From Paenibacillus auburnensis (GTDB lineage Bacteria; Bacillota; Bacilli; Paenibacillales; Paenibacillaceae): a stretch of 64,000 nucleotides of DNA. Under the pieces are notes generated by a model. It was not told where the DNA came from and did no database searches. It was given only the letters and a program-made list of their open reading frames with translations. The stretch spans positions 124,001 through 188,000 of the forward strand of contig NZ_CAKMMG010000003.1 of assembly GCF_927798115.1 (NCBI RefSeq), written 5' to 3'. How positions within the stretch are numbered: the first letter of the stretch is position 1; each line of letters opens with the position of its first letter. Positions 41,067 through 48,964 of the stretch are shown in pieces. The position numbers and the translations under genes are program-made.

Positions 41067-42516
41067 GGAACTCGTACACCTCCGATTCTTCCTCAGCCGG
41101 ATCGGTCGTGAACAGCTCGAAACGGCTGCGTTTGATCCCGGCCTTAATCATCTGCTGCTGAACCTTCTCCGACAGCTTACCGACCCGGCGGTGGCGCCCG
41201 GCGATCCGGATAACCTTTCTGCCTCCATCCCATTCTTCGATGACATCGTCATATTCGTACCGGTATATCTGGTTGATCAGCGGGTTCAAGCCGTCCGCAC
41301 CGAGAACTTCGGAAATAGAAGTGACTTTACGGGTGCCGTCCGCCAGCTTCTCCTGAAAAATAACGAATTTCACGGCACTGCATATATTTCGGAGCGCGAG
41401 CTCGGCCGGTTCATTAGAAGCCATGAGATAAGCCGTCAGAAAGCGGTAAATCGCCTCCTTATCTCCTTCAGCGTGAAGCGTTGAGAAAAAGTAATGTCCC
41501 GTCTGGGCAGCCCGCAGGGCCGTTGCGAATTCACCCGGCGTCCGCAGCTCGCCCGGGCCGATCCAGTGTGGGGACTGGCGCATCGCGTTGATGAGCAAAT
41601 TCTCCATCGTCGCCGGACTTGAATCATCTTCCTCCGGTACCGATTCGTATTGCAGTACATCGTTTAGCACCCGTCCGTGCTCGCTTCCGCTCTCCCGCTG
41701 GATAAGCCGCATCTCTGAGGGATTCTCGATTGTGATGATGCGCTGCATCGGGTTGATCTCCTTGACCAGTATCTCATTCAGCGTCGTCTTGCCGCTTCCG
41801 GTCGGCCCTACAGTAATCCAGGATAGATCCGATTTAGGAATCAGCGACAGCAATTTGTACATATTGGAGGAGAAGGATTCATTCTCGACAAGCATCTTCG
41901 GGTTGATGGTTTTTTTGCTGAATTTGCGGATAACGAACGCCGGCTGGCCGTACGGTGATATTTCCGCGTGAGTCGCATTGACGCGGTACCCTTCGATTGT
42001 TCTGGCGTTCACCATCGGAATCTTCGGGATCAGCCGCATCTTGGAAACACCGATCAGCTTTGCGATGATCCGCTCCATATGTTCCCGGTCAGTAAAATGC
42101 TGATCCCACGGGATCGATCTTCCTCCGCTTTCGACGAAGATCTGATCCGGACCGTTGGCGCGGATTTCATCAATCGCCGGATTCTCCATCGCTTCGGTGA
42201 TCGGGCCGTAATGCGTGATTTCATTAATCAGTGCGTTTTTCAGCTGCGGCAAATTAGGAAATCCCTCGACCGATGGCATCTGTGAATCCACGAATTCGTT
42301 GATATAGGCCTTTGTCATTTCCCGCTTCCGGGCGGGGTCGGTTTCCCTGCGGTAGGCATGTGTTGTAATTTTGGTAATGTATTTCTGGCACAGCTCCAGC
42401 GCTTCCTCGAAACTGATGATCGTATATTTACTGGCCAGCTCCTCCAGATTTTCCTTGGATTGGACCTGATGCAGCACCTTTTGCTGCATGTCGCTAATTT
42501 TCCCGCGTGTCAGCAA
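41044..42516 (-). CDS. cpaF: CpaF/TadA-type secretion ATPase
   Basis: This is a 490-residue hexameric traffic ATPase. Walker A is GPTGSGKTTLNEI (about 255-267). The Asp box is IITIENPSEM (Glu-Asn instead of the usual Glu-Asp), Walker B WIGPGELRTPGE, and the His box TGHYFFSTLHAEG. The N-terminal domain (about 60-230) has PAIDEIRANGPDQIFVESGG, as in CpaF. It powers pilin assembly, or substrate export, by the Tad machine. No other traffic ATPase is near. It is 13 bases downstream of the preceding gene and overlaps tadB. It is the clearest proof that the first half of this run is a Tad-type system. Confidence 0.93.
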   Translation of the reverse strand: MLTRGKISDMQQKVLHQVQSKENLEELASKYTIISFEEALELCQKYITKITTHAYRRETDPARKREMTKAYINEFVDSQMPSVEGFPNLPQLKNALINEITHYGPITEAMENPAIDEIRANGPDQIFVESGGRSIPWDQHFTDREHMERIIAKLIGVSKMRLIPKIPMVNARTIEGYRVNATHAEISPYGQPAFVIRKFSKKTINPKMLVENESFSSNMYKLLSLIPKSDLSWITVGPTGSGKTTLNEILVKEINPMQRIITIENPSEMRLIQRESGSEHGRVLNDVLQYESVPEEDDSSPATMENLLINAMRQSPHWIGPGELRTPGEFATALRAAQTGHYFFSTLHAEGDKEAIYRFLTAYLMASNEPAELALRNICSAVKFVIFQEKLADGTRKVTSISEVLGADGLNPLINQIYRYEYDDVIEEWDGGRKVIRIAGRHRRVGKLSEKVQQQMIKAGIKRSRFELFTTDPAEEESEVYEFHGYAFSH

Positions 42517-42529
42517 GGCTCTCTCTCCT

Positions 42530-43357
42530 CTATTGGTCCGCCAACCGGTCGGCCAGTTTCTGAATGTCCTTCTTGAAGTATTTGTTTACAATCGGGCTGT
42601 CCTTGATATATAGCCTGCCTTCATGAGCACAGGTGACGGCGTCCTTTACAAGCGGCAGAGCGGCAGCAATATGAAACCCTGTCTCATTCATAACCTTGTA
42701 ATCAAACTCGATATTCTGCAGATTCATCATAATGACGCTCATGAATTTGGCGGTGCTGATACCGACCGACTGGGCGAAATCCAGCAGCTTAACCATGTTG
42801 ACCGTCGCTTCCATCCGTTCAGAAGCCGTGAAATATCCAATGTGGCAGTATTTCATCGCCCCCAGACAGAATTCCAGAGGTGGGTTGTTCGGAATATCGA
42901 TCAGCACAATGTCGAACATAGTCTTCAAGGTCTCGATAACTCGCTCCAGATGACTGAACTCAAAGTCGAAATATTCCTCCATCAAATCCTGCGGGCTGGG
43001 AGACAGCAAGTACAGCCGCTCATATTTCGTCTTCGTAAGCTCCTCGCGAAAATCAACCTTGTCGCTCTTTAGCAACTTGATCAGGCCTTTCCCCTTTTTG
43101 GGGGCAGCGGCATCGAAATGCTGGTACAGACTGGGGTAGAATACTTTCAGATCCACTACGCATGTATTAAGACCTTTTTGTGAAATCAGGTAGGCAAGGT
43201 TGCTGATCAGCAGTGCGTTATCAACAAAGTCTGTCGCAGGAATAAAGCCAATCACGCTATAAATCAGGCTGTTTTCCTGAAGCTCTGCTCCAACCAGATC
43301 TTTAGAAGATATTTTTTGAAATATACTATCCAGCCCTATTCGCCGTTTCCGATCCAT
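42530..43357 (-). CDS. CpaE/MinD-like protein with lost P-loop (second copy)
   Basis: This 275-residue SIMIBI-fold protein keeps the outline of CpaE/MinD: a P-loop region after the first strand, a second strand NTCVVDLKVFYPSLY (Walker A' position), Walker B FDIVLIDIPNNPP and a SxxRM-like segment ASERMEATVNMVKLL. The P-loop itself (KGGxGKTT in the family) is replaced by GFIPATDFVDNALLI with no Lys, so ATP hydrolysis is not expected. In Tad systems TadZ/CpaE places the machine at the pole. Here it may serve as a fixed adaptor. Overlaps the end of cpaB by 22 bases; 13 bases upstream of cpaF. Confidence 0.72.
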   Translation of the reverse strand: MDRKRRIGLDSIFQKISSKDLVGAELQENSLIYSVIGFIPATDFVDNALLISNLAYLISQKGLNTCVVDLKVFYPSLYQHFDAAAPKKGKGLIKLLKSDKVDFREELTKTKYERLYLLSPSPQDLMEEYFDFEFSHLERVIETLKTMFDIVLIDIPNNPPLEFCLGAMKYCHIGYFTASERMEATVNMVKLLDFAQSVGISTAKFMSVIMMNLQNIEFDYKVMNETGFHIAAALPLVKDAVTCAHEGRLYIKDSPIVNKYFKKDIQKLADRLADQ

Positions 43358-44217
43358 GATTCCACCTCTTTCTCCAAGGTGGGCAGCTGATCTGCGATCA
43401 CATTGCTGTCCTTCCGGCTCAGGATCGTAATCAGAAACGAATTGCCATCCAGTCCTTTAAATCTGGCAAAATTATTGATCTGCTCCGTCGTTCCCTCCAG
43501 CAGCAGTGCCCGCGGCTGAATGTTCTTCAGGAAATCCTTGCTCTTCATCACTTCCTGCTTTTTGTTCTCGTCCAGCTTCTGGACTTCTTTATACACTTCG
43601 TAAATGGAATGGCTGTTCGCGTTCAGCATATCCTTGACAACAATGCTGTCGAATAGAATTTCCGTCTTTTTAACCTTGTTCGGCGACTGGGAATAAACCG
43701 CATTCGGATTGCCGCCGTTCCCCCCCGCTTGTTCGACCTCATAAGTTACCCGGATTCTCACCCTGTCTCCAGGCATCAGAATGTCGCCTCCTACCTCAAG
43801 GAAGTTGTATGGCAGGGTAAGCACTTCATTGCTCTCCTCTACCTGGTACAGCCACTCATTTTTCTGCGGTTTCTCATCAATCAGCTGGTCCTTGAACAGC
43901 ACTGTATTCTTTCGGAGGAAGTTGGCTGTCAGTTTCCCCTCGACCTCATCCAGGTCCTCAGCAAGCACCATGTCTTCTGTATATTCCTTTTTGATGATGT
44001 TGTATTTCTCAATCAGCTTGTCATCCAGCGCCACGAAGGCGGGAATGCCTTCGCTGGGCTTGACCCGCAGAACTTCGACGACATCGTTCGCATCCCGACT
44101 TGCCCTCGTAATCACTAGATAAGAGGCCACAATGATAATGATGCTGAAGAGCAGAGCCGCTCCCCGCTTGAACAGCTGTCTGTTCGGAGCCGCATTCTTA
44201 AGACTGCTCAAATCCAT
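43336..44217 (-). CDS. cpaB: CpaB/RcpC-like SAF-domain protein
   Basis: This 293-residue protein has an N-terminal membrane helix (ALLFSIIIIVASYLVITRAS, about 20-39). An external SAF domain follows (about 50-115: EVLRVKPSEGIPAFVALDDK, LTANFLRKNTVLFKDQL), then a second beta domain (LPYNFLEVGGDILMPGDRVR, about 145-165) that is the RcpC/CpaB signature. In Gram-negative Tad systems CpaB supports the secretin. In Gram-positives it probably guides the pilus through the wall. Its ATG directly abuts the stop of the preceding CpaE-like gene. Confidence 0.82.
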   Translation of the reverse strand: MDLSSLKNAAPNRQLFKRGAALLFSIIIIVASYLVITRASRDANDVVEVLRVKPSEGIPAFVALDDKLIEKYNIIKKEYTEDMVLAEDLDEVEGKLTANFLRKNTVLFKDQLIDEKPQKNEWLYQVEESNEVLTLPYNFLEVGGDILMPGDRVRIRVTYEVEQAGGNGGNPNAVYSQSPNKVKKTEILFDSIVVKDMLNANSHSIYEVYKEVQKLDENKKQEVMKSKDFLKNIQPRALLLEGTTEQINNFARFKGLDGNSFLITILSRKDSNVIADQLPTLEKEVESWIGNGE

Positions 44218-45606
44218 TTATCCCGTTCCCTCCAATAGGCGTAGAAGTATGTTTCCGTAAGCGCGCTCGTAATTAATGCTGCTGTGTACTAGCGGCACGT
44301 CAGATTCGATCTGTGAATCGAAATCGCTGCTGTAGGGGACGTAACCCGCTACTTTCATTTCATAGGTGAATTCTTCCATAAGTCCAGAGGTAAGCACCCG
44401 GCTCACAGCTTCCGGCGTAAAGCTCTCTCCCTGAAAACGGGATCTATCGTTATACTTAGTGACTACAAGTTTAGACTTCGCATTAAGATAGACCGCCTGT
44501 TCCTTAGGGAGACTGTTCTCCACATTTCTTAAGGTGCTTAATACGGAATACAGGTCATTAGGCACGCAAAGTCCAAAGCTATCGATATGTATCATGATTT
44601 CCAGGTACTGGCGGAGCAGGTCCAGCGGGAGGTCAAGTACAATCAGATTGAATCGGTTCCTAAGCAGGGACAAAAGTCCGGTGAGCCGCGCCTCCGTTAC
44701 GAACTGGCCGATCAGCCTCGGATCATTGAATTCGTAGCCCAGCCCGGTCAGCCAGACGTTCTCCCTAATAGGAAAAGCCGTCGATGTGTAATCCTGAGGC
44801 CGCGCCAGAGTCCGGATCAGCGAGGCATTAATATCCTCATCACGCTTGGTCCGTTCATGGAATTTGCCGAAATACATATTCGTGCTCCGGTAGTCTATAT
44901 CCAGATCTACAATCAGTGCGGTGAGTCCCCTCCGTCCAGCTTCGCTGGCTAAGTTGACTGCCGTGCTCGTCACTCCGCTCCCCCTGTGACCCGTTACCGC
45001 CACGACTCTGCTGATTCCCCGGCTGATCCGCTCCAGCTCCCGGGTCAGGACATCCGTGGGCTCCGGAGCCTGGCGTTCTTTGGTTTTCGGCCGGAACCGG
45101 TCAAGAAAGGATTTACGGGCCGGTTCTCCTTCCCGGCTGCTTCCCGCTTCCAGTCCGGGAAGCATTCCGCCCTCAGCGCCACGGGCAGGTTTTTGGGCTT
45201 TTCGCCCTGAAAATTCTCTAGTCCGCCGTAGGGCTTCCAGAAACAGCTTTGGTGTTACTCTTATGTATTCGCTGACGATAATTCCAACCTGGGGATATTT
45301 AGCCCGCAGATTCTCCCACTCCTGCTCTTTCCAGCTATCCAAGGTAATCAAGATGACCGGAACCGCGGTAGGCCTCAAGGCAGTCAGGGCACTCATCAAG
45401 GCTTCGAGATCGCGTCTGTCCTTCTCAATCTGCATGCTTAGCGCGTCATCTGTAATGAGGATTCCGTCCGGTTCGGGAGCGGTATCGGCAGCATAGCGGA
45501 CCGATTCATTAAGCGTAAGCTCCGTATCGTTTATCACTTCGGTAATGCTGTCTATGTACTGACGTGCGACGGTTCCGTATCGGCCCGCGATTAATAGTAG
45601 TCTCAT
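44218..45606 (-). CDS. CpaE-like protein with receiver-like and degenerate MinD domains (first gene of the run)
   Basis: This 462-residue protein has an N-terminal receiver-like domain (about 1-130; no clear phospho-Asp pocket), a basic linker (about 130-195) and a MinD/CpaE domain. The P-loop is GHRGSGVTST (about 207-216) instead of KGGxGKTT, lacking both lysines. A Walker-A'-like IVDLDIDYRSTNMYFG and Walker B IVLDLPLDLL are retained. So it is probably an inactive or altered ATPase that positions or scaffolds the machine. AAGGAGGACCCC gives a strong start at ATG 45606. It is the first gene of the 22-kb Tad/T7SS run and is preceded by a structured, AT-rich leader region. Confidence 0.75.
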   Translation of the reverse strand: MRLLLIAGRYGTVARQYIDSITEVINDTELTLNESVRYAADTAPEPDGILITDDALSMQIEKDRRDLEALMSALTALRPTAVPVILITLDSWKEQEWENLRAKYPQVGIIVSEYIRVTPKLFLEALRRTREFSGRKAQKPARGAEGGMLPGLEAGSSREGEPARKSFLDRFRPKTKERQAPEPTDVLTRELERISRGISRVVAVTGHRGSGVTSTAVNLASEAGRRGLTALIVDLDIDYRSTNMYFGKFHERTKRDEDINASLIRTLARPQDYTSTAFPIRENVWLTGLGYEFNDPRLIGQFVTEARLTGLLSLLRNRFNLIVLDLPLDLLRQYLEIMIHIDSFGLCVPNDLYSVLSTLRNVENSLPKEQAVYLNAKSKLVVTKYNDRSRFQGESFTPEAVSRVLTSGLMEEFTYEMKVAGYVPYSSDFDSQIESDVPLVHSSINYERAYGNILLRLLEGTG

Positions 45607-45659
45607 GGGGTCCTCCTTATGTATCAGGTACAGAAGCGGGGGAGAGTCCGCATGCCGGG

Positions 45660-45710
45660 CCAGTAAGACCAGAAAACGGGTAGCTACTCCGTAAGACTGA
45701 GAAATACTGG
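45660..45710 (-). other. Candidate structured leader of the Tad/T7SS operon
   Basis: CCAGTA (45660-45665) can pair with TACTGG (45705-45710). Inside lie two direct copies of GTAAGAC-N2-GAAA-type sequence (45663-45676, 45691-45704) and a palindromic GTAGCTAC. It is 54-104 bases before the first start codon, in an otherwise AT-rich 432-base gap (45607-46038). The gap also holds an imperfect operator-like inverted repeat (ATGGT-N7-ACCAT, 45729-45745) and the terminator of the next gene. No known riboswitch class recognised, and no strong promoter is obvious. Confidence 0.35.
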
Positions 45711-45893
45711 AAGTTTCTAAATTTCATAATGGTATATTAAACCATAAGATAGCTAACGAAACATGTTACTTTAGAATGAATTTCATTTAATATATTCCGC
45801 ATTTTAACAATTTAATTTTGATATATTTTCGATCAATTAGGTCAAAAGTCATCCATTTCACTTTTTCTACCGGTCTCTGTAGGCACAAAAAAA

Positions 45894-45920
45894 GACCCTA
45901 ACCAAGATTTGGTTAAGATC
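45894..45920 (-). terminator. Terminator of the YczE-like gene
   Basis: As minus-strand RNA a 12-bp stem (with two U-G pairs) closes a 3-base loop and is followed by a U7-8 run (45893-45886). It separates the YczE-like gene from the Tad/T7SS operon, which therefore needs its own promoter in 45607-45890. Confidence 0.8.
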
Positions 45921-46038
45921 CTTTTGTATTAGGATGCAAATTAAACGTAAAATTTACCTGTTTACCAGGTCTTAGGTCTATAAAGTCTAACTCTGCAGTT
46001 GAGTGCAAAAGATAATCCTTTTATAAAAATTCTATCCT

Positions 46039-46683
46039 TTATCCGGCTGTTGGACCCCTCTTTGCCAGAAGCTTCTTCGTAAAATTCACATCAAAGAACT
46101 GAATGATGGGTCCCAGACCGAATACGGTCGCCAGTGTTCCCAGCCCGATGATGCCACCTGCCAGGAAGCAAACCAAAGCACAAAGAGCATCTGTAAACAT
46201 TCGATGCCAAAAATATGAGATTTTCGGGAATCTTTTGTTCATAATCAGGGACAGGCTGTCATAGGGAGCTACTCCAACCTGTGATGTCTGATACAAGGAT
46301 ATACCAAAGCTGCAGACCACCACGCCAATCGCCACGGTGGCCACCTGCAGCCAGAACATCTGAGGTTCGCCCAGCAGATCTATCCAGATATTATAAAAGA
46401 AAGTGGCTATGTAACCCAGAAAAATGGCATTTACGAAGGTTCCGGCTCCAATTAACTTTCGTCCCCAGATAACTTGTATTACAAACAATACAAGATTCAG
46501 TAAAATTAGAAAATTGGCATATACGATACCGCTGGTGTCTGCAAGTGCCATCACCATGCCGCTGAAGGGATCGTTCCCCAGGCCAGACAGCTTAAAGATA
46601 CTGATTCCCATGCCCAGAAAAACATTGCCTAAAACCATAATAATCAATCGTGTTAAATCCACCTTAAGCAAATACCTCTTCAT
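46039..46683 (-). CDS. YczE/YitT-family membrane protein
   Basis: This 214-residue integral membrane protein has five to six helices. It begins with GNVFLGMGISIFKLSGLGND and contains GISLYQTSQVGVAPYDSLSL and ATVFGLGPIIQFF, the repeated glycine-rich pattern of the YczE/YyaS family. Biochemical role is unknown; YczE in Bacillus is linked to secondary-metabolite production. Monocistronic, with its own terminator at 45894. Confidence 0.85.
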   Translation of the reverse strand: MKRYLLKVDLTRLIIMVLGNVFLGMGISIFKLSGLGNDPFSGMVMALADTSGIVYANFLILLNLVLFVIQVIWGRKLIGAGTFVNAIFLGYIATFFYNIWIDLLGEPQMFWLQVATVAIGVVVCSFGISLYQTSQVGVAPYDSLSLIMNKRFPKISYFWHRMFTDALCALVCFLAGGIIGLGTLATVFGLGPIIQFFDVNFTKKLLAKRGPTAG

Positions 46684-46815
46684 ATGGCCCGTCCTATGTT
46701 CATAGTATAGTTCTGCTTTTCACAAACAACGAGGTCATTATATCATAATTTCACTGGCAGGGCGGTACCTTCTTCCAGGCTAAACACCTTCCGGTAAAGA
46801 AATATTTAAACAGAA

Positions 46816-46864
46816 ATGACCCGCAGGATGGCCATTGGTTTAAAATGTCCATCCTGCGGGTCAT
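46816..46864 (-). terminator. Terminator of the SDR/DJ-1 operon
   Basis: A 16-bp perfect stem (46816-46831 with 46849-46864) lies 43 bases after the DJ-1 gene stop. It is flanked by T-rich sequence on both strands. Confidence 0.8.
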
Positions 46865-46907
46865 ATATTTTTCCACAATGCCTACATTAGAATGTGTTGG
46901 ACCCTCA

Positions 46908-47564
46908 TTAACCGATTTTCCGGATAACGGCATCAGCAACGGCAAGGGTTGATTGAGGATTCTGTCCTGTAACCAGATTGCCGTCGATTTCAACGTGGCT
47001 CACCCAATTCGGGGCAGCAACATATATGGCTCCCAGCTCACGAATTTTGCTTTCGAGCAGAAACGGCAAATCTGATTCAAGGCCCGTCTGCGATTCTTCT
47101 GGATTGGTAAAGGCGTTAACTCTTTTTCCGGCCACAAGCGGATTGCCGTCCGATAATGTTGCACCGACCAGCCCGGCAGGGCCGTGGCAGACCGCAGCTA
47201 CTATTTTGCTGTTCTCATAAAACTGCCGCAGAAGCTGCTGAAGCTTGGAGTTGCCCGGCAGATCATACATGGTACCATGTCCACCCGGGAGGAATATAGC
47301 ATCAAACTGGCTCTCTGATACTTCCTCCAGCGGAACGGTGTTAGCAAGGTGCTCTTGAGCATTCAAAATTTCTGCCGGAGTATTAACATCGACACTGCCT
47401 GGATCAACCGGCGATTTCCCTCCAAGGGGACTCGCTACAACTACCTCATAACCTTGCTTCTGAAATGCTTCATACGCTTCGGCAAATTCAGATAACCATA
47501 TTCCTGTTGCTTTACCTGGCTTAATCTCTGAATGATTCGTTACAACCATCAATATTTTTGTCAT
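46908..47564 (-). CDS. DJ-1/PfpI family protein (type 1 glutamine amidotransferase-like)
   Basis: This 218-residue cytoplasmic protein has the flavodoxin-like DJ-1/PfpI fold: ILMVVTNHS at the start, FDAIFLPGGHGTMYD (about 85-99) and the nucleophile elbow IVAAVCHGPAGLV (Cys about 126). The layout matches Hsp31/HchA-like glyoxalase III or chaperone members (about 220 residues). The start is ATG 47564 with AAGGAGGAG 8 bases upstream; the longer frame to 47633 overlaps the SDR gene. It is 19 bases downstream of the SDR gene and probably co-regulated by the divergent HxlR protein in response to reactive carbonyl or redox stress. Confidence 0.92.
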   Translation of the reverse strand: MTKILMVVTNHSEIKPGKATGIWLSEFAEAYEAFQKQGYEVVVASPLGGKSPVDPGSVDVNTPAEILNAQEHLANTVPLEEVSESQFDAIFLPGGHGTMYDLPGNSKLQQLLRQFYENSKIVAAVCHGPAGLVGATLSDGNPLVAGKRVNAFTNPEESQTGLESDLPFLLESKIRELGAIYVAAPNWVSHVEIDGNLVTGQNPQSTLAVADAVIRKIG

Positions 47565-47583
47565 TCTGATCTCCTCCTTAAAT

Positions 47584-48378
47584 TTACATAATAGACTGGA
47601 TAATACCGCCTTCGACGCGCTGGGCAATGCCATTGATAGCCGCTGCGTTAACAGAGCTTAGAAATACGATTGTATCAGCTACTTCCTCTACGCTTGCGAA
47701 ACGCTGAATTAAGGAGGTAGGTGTGCTTTCCTGGAAATACTCACGGATGAAGGGTTCCAGCTCCTGACCTTTCTCCGTAGCCAAGTCCGTAATGAATTTG
47801 GCAAATCCCTCTGTCCAGGTTGGGCCGGGAAGCACAGAGTTGACGGTTACGCCTGTCCCCTTCGCCAGTTCAGCCAATCCCCGGGATAGTGTAATGAGGG
47901 CCGTTTTAGAAACCCCGTAAGGAATCAGTTCCGGATAAGGCTTAATTCCTGCTTCGCTGGCAAGGTTGATGATTCGCCCCCAATTTTTATCAATCATACC
48001 AGGAAGGAATGCGCGGGAAAGCCTTACGGAACTGAGCACATTGGTTTGATAATAGCTCAGCCATTCCTCATCCGTAACGTCTACAAAGGGTTTAACTTCA
48101 AAGACCCCGGTGTTGTTAACTAGAACGTCCAAGGAACCCAACTCGTTGACCTTATCCACCAGAACCCGGCTTTCCTCGGCAGTGGATACATCGGCTGCAA
48201 TTCCGTACACCGTACCGAATACCGACAACTCCTCAACAACGGCTTGAACCCCCTTCTCCGTTCTGCCATTGATAATGACACGGGCACCTTCCTGAAGGAA
48301 GCTCTTAGCCGTGCCCTTGCCAATTCCTCCTGTAGATCCTGTAACAAGGACCAGTTTATCCTCTAATCCTAAATTCAT
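47584..48378 (-). CDS. Short-chain dehydrogenase/reductase (SDR)
   Basis: This 264-residue classical SDR has the NAD(P)-binding loop VTGSTGGIGKG (about 13-23), NNTG (DVLVNNTGVFEV), and the active-site Ser plus Tyr-x-x-x-Lys pair in NLASEAG ... YGVSKTALI (about 154-162). The substrate is unknown; the neighbouring DJ-1 protein suggests aldehyde or dicarbonyl stress. The start is ATG 48378, 8 bases after GGAGG; the TTG at 48393 lies before that site. Divergent from the HxlR regulator gene. Confidence 0.93.
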   Translation of the reverse strand: MNLGLEDKLVLVTGSTGGIGKGTAKSFLQEGARVIINGRTEKGVQAVVEELSVFGTVYGIAADVSTAEESRVLVDKVNELGSLDVLVNNTGVFEVKPFVDVTDEEWLSYYQTNVLSSVRLSRAFLPGMIDKNWGRIINLASEAGIKPYPELIPYGVSKTALITLSRGLAELAKGTGVTVNSVLPGPTWTEGFAKFITDLATEKGQELEPFIREYFQESTPTSLIQRFASVEEVADTIVFLSSVNAAAINGIAQRVEGGIIQSIM

Positions 48379-48472
48379 AGTGCTTACCTCCAAGCTGGTA
48401 TTGGTTGACCGTTTAAGATCATGTGATCATTGTAGAGTGATAATTCGAATTAAAAAAGTACGCACTATTTAG

Positions 48473-48493
48473 TGCCATAGATACTTTATGGTA
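48473..48493. promoter_or_regulatory. Candidate HxlR-type operator
   Basis: The inverted repeat TGCCATA-N7-TATGGTA lies in the divergent SDR/HxlR promoter region. Flanking related half-sites (ACTATTTAGT at 48464, ACTATAGGAACT) suggest a composite site. HxlR/MarR-like regulators bind such sequences between divergent genes. Confidence 0.5.
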
Positions 48494-48520
48494 CTATAGG
48501 AACTAAAAAGTGCTTAGGAG

Positions 48521-48886
48521 GTGCTTCAGATAAAGAGGTATAATATCCCCGTTGAGGCGGCTTTGGAAGTCATAGGCGGTAAATGGAAAGTAGTCATTCT
48601 CTGCCATTTGATCCTGGGCACCCGGAGAACAAATCAGTTAAAAAAACTAATGCCTGGCATCACGCAAAAGATGCTCACCCAGCAGTTGCGTGAGCTTGAG
48701 AGTGATGGCGTAATTGAACGAAAAGTATACAATCAGGTTCCGCCGATGGTAGAGTACACATTAACGGAGTATGGCTCATCTCTTAAAGATATTCTCGACT
48801 CGTTGTGCAAGTGGGGCGAGAATCATATCGTGAAGGTGCATGGAGTCAACCACGACCTCCTTGAAGAGAGCATACTGAATCATTAG
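48521..48886 (+). CDS. HxlR-family winged-helix regulator
   Basis: This protein of about 118-121 residues has the HxlR pattern: VIGGKWKVVILCHLI (about 17-31), RTNQLKKLMPGITQKMLTQQ (recognition helix) and the wing VIERKVYNQVPPMVEYTLTE. It probably senses carbonyl, quinone or thiol stress and controls the divergent SDR/DJ-1 operon and itself. The only usable start codon is GTG 48521, but that overlaps the AGGAGG ribosome site. The codon at the ideal distance is ATA at 48530, followed by AAG AGG TAT AAT (KRYN), exactly where homologues start. So the real initiation may be at AUA, or the start has mutated. Confidence 0.85.
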   Translation: MLQIKRYNIPVEAALEVIGGKWKVVILCHLILGTRRTNQLKKLMPGITQKMLTQQLRELESDGVIERKVYNQVPPMVEYTLTEYGSSLKDILDSLCKWGENHIVKVHGVNHDLLEESILNH

Positions 48887-48897
48887 AACAACGCACG

Positions 48898-48934
48898 CAA
48901 ACAAGCAGGCTAGAACCGATAGCCTGCTTGTTTG
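48898..48934. terminator. Terminator between hxlR-like and multicopper oxidase genes
   Basis: A 15-bp perfect stem (48898-48912 with 48920-48934) lies between two convergent genes. T-rich sequence follows on the plus strand. Confidence 0.8.
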
Positions 48935-48964
48935 TGTTTGGATAAGTCCAAAGGTGAAGTGGTA

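Noticed and set aside
45660-45710. Considered as a c-di-GMP riboswitch for the Tad/T7SS operon
   Set aside because: None of the aptamer landmarks (GGCAAAC, GACGCAAAGCC, CCGGGTTACC-like) are present.
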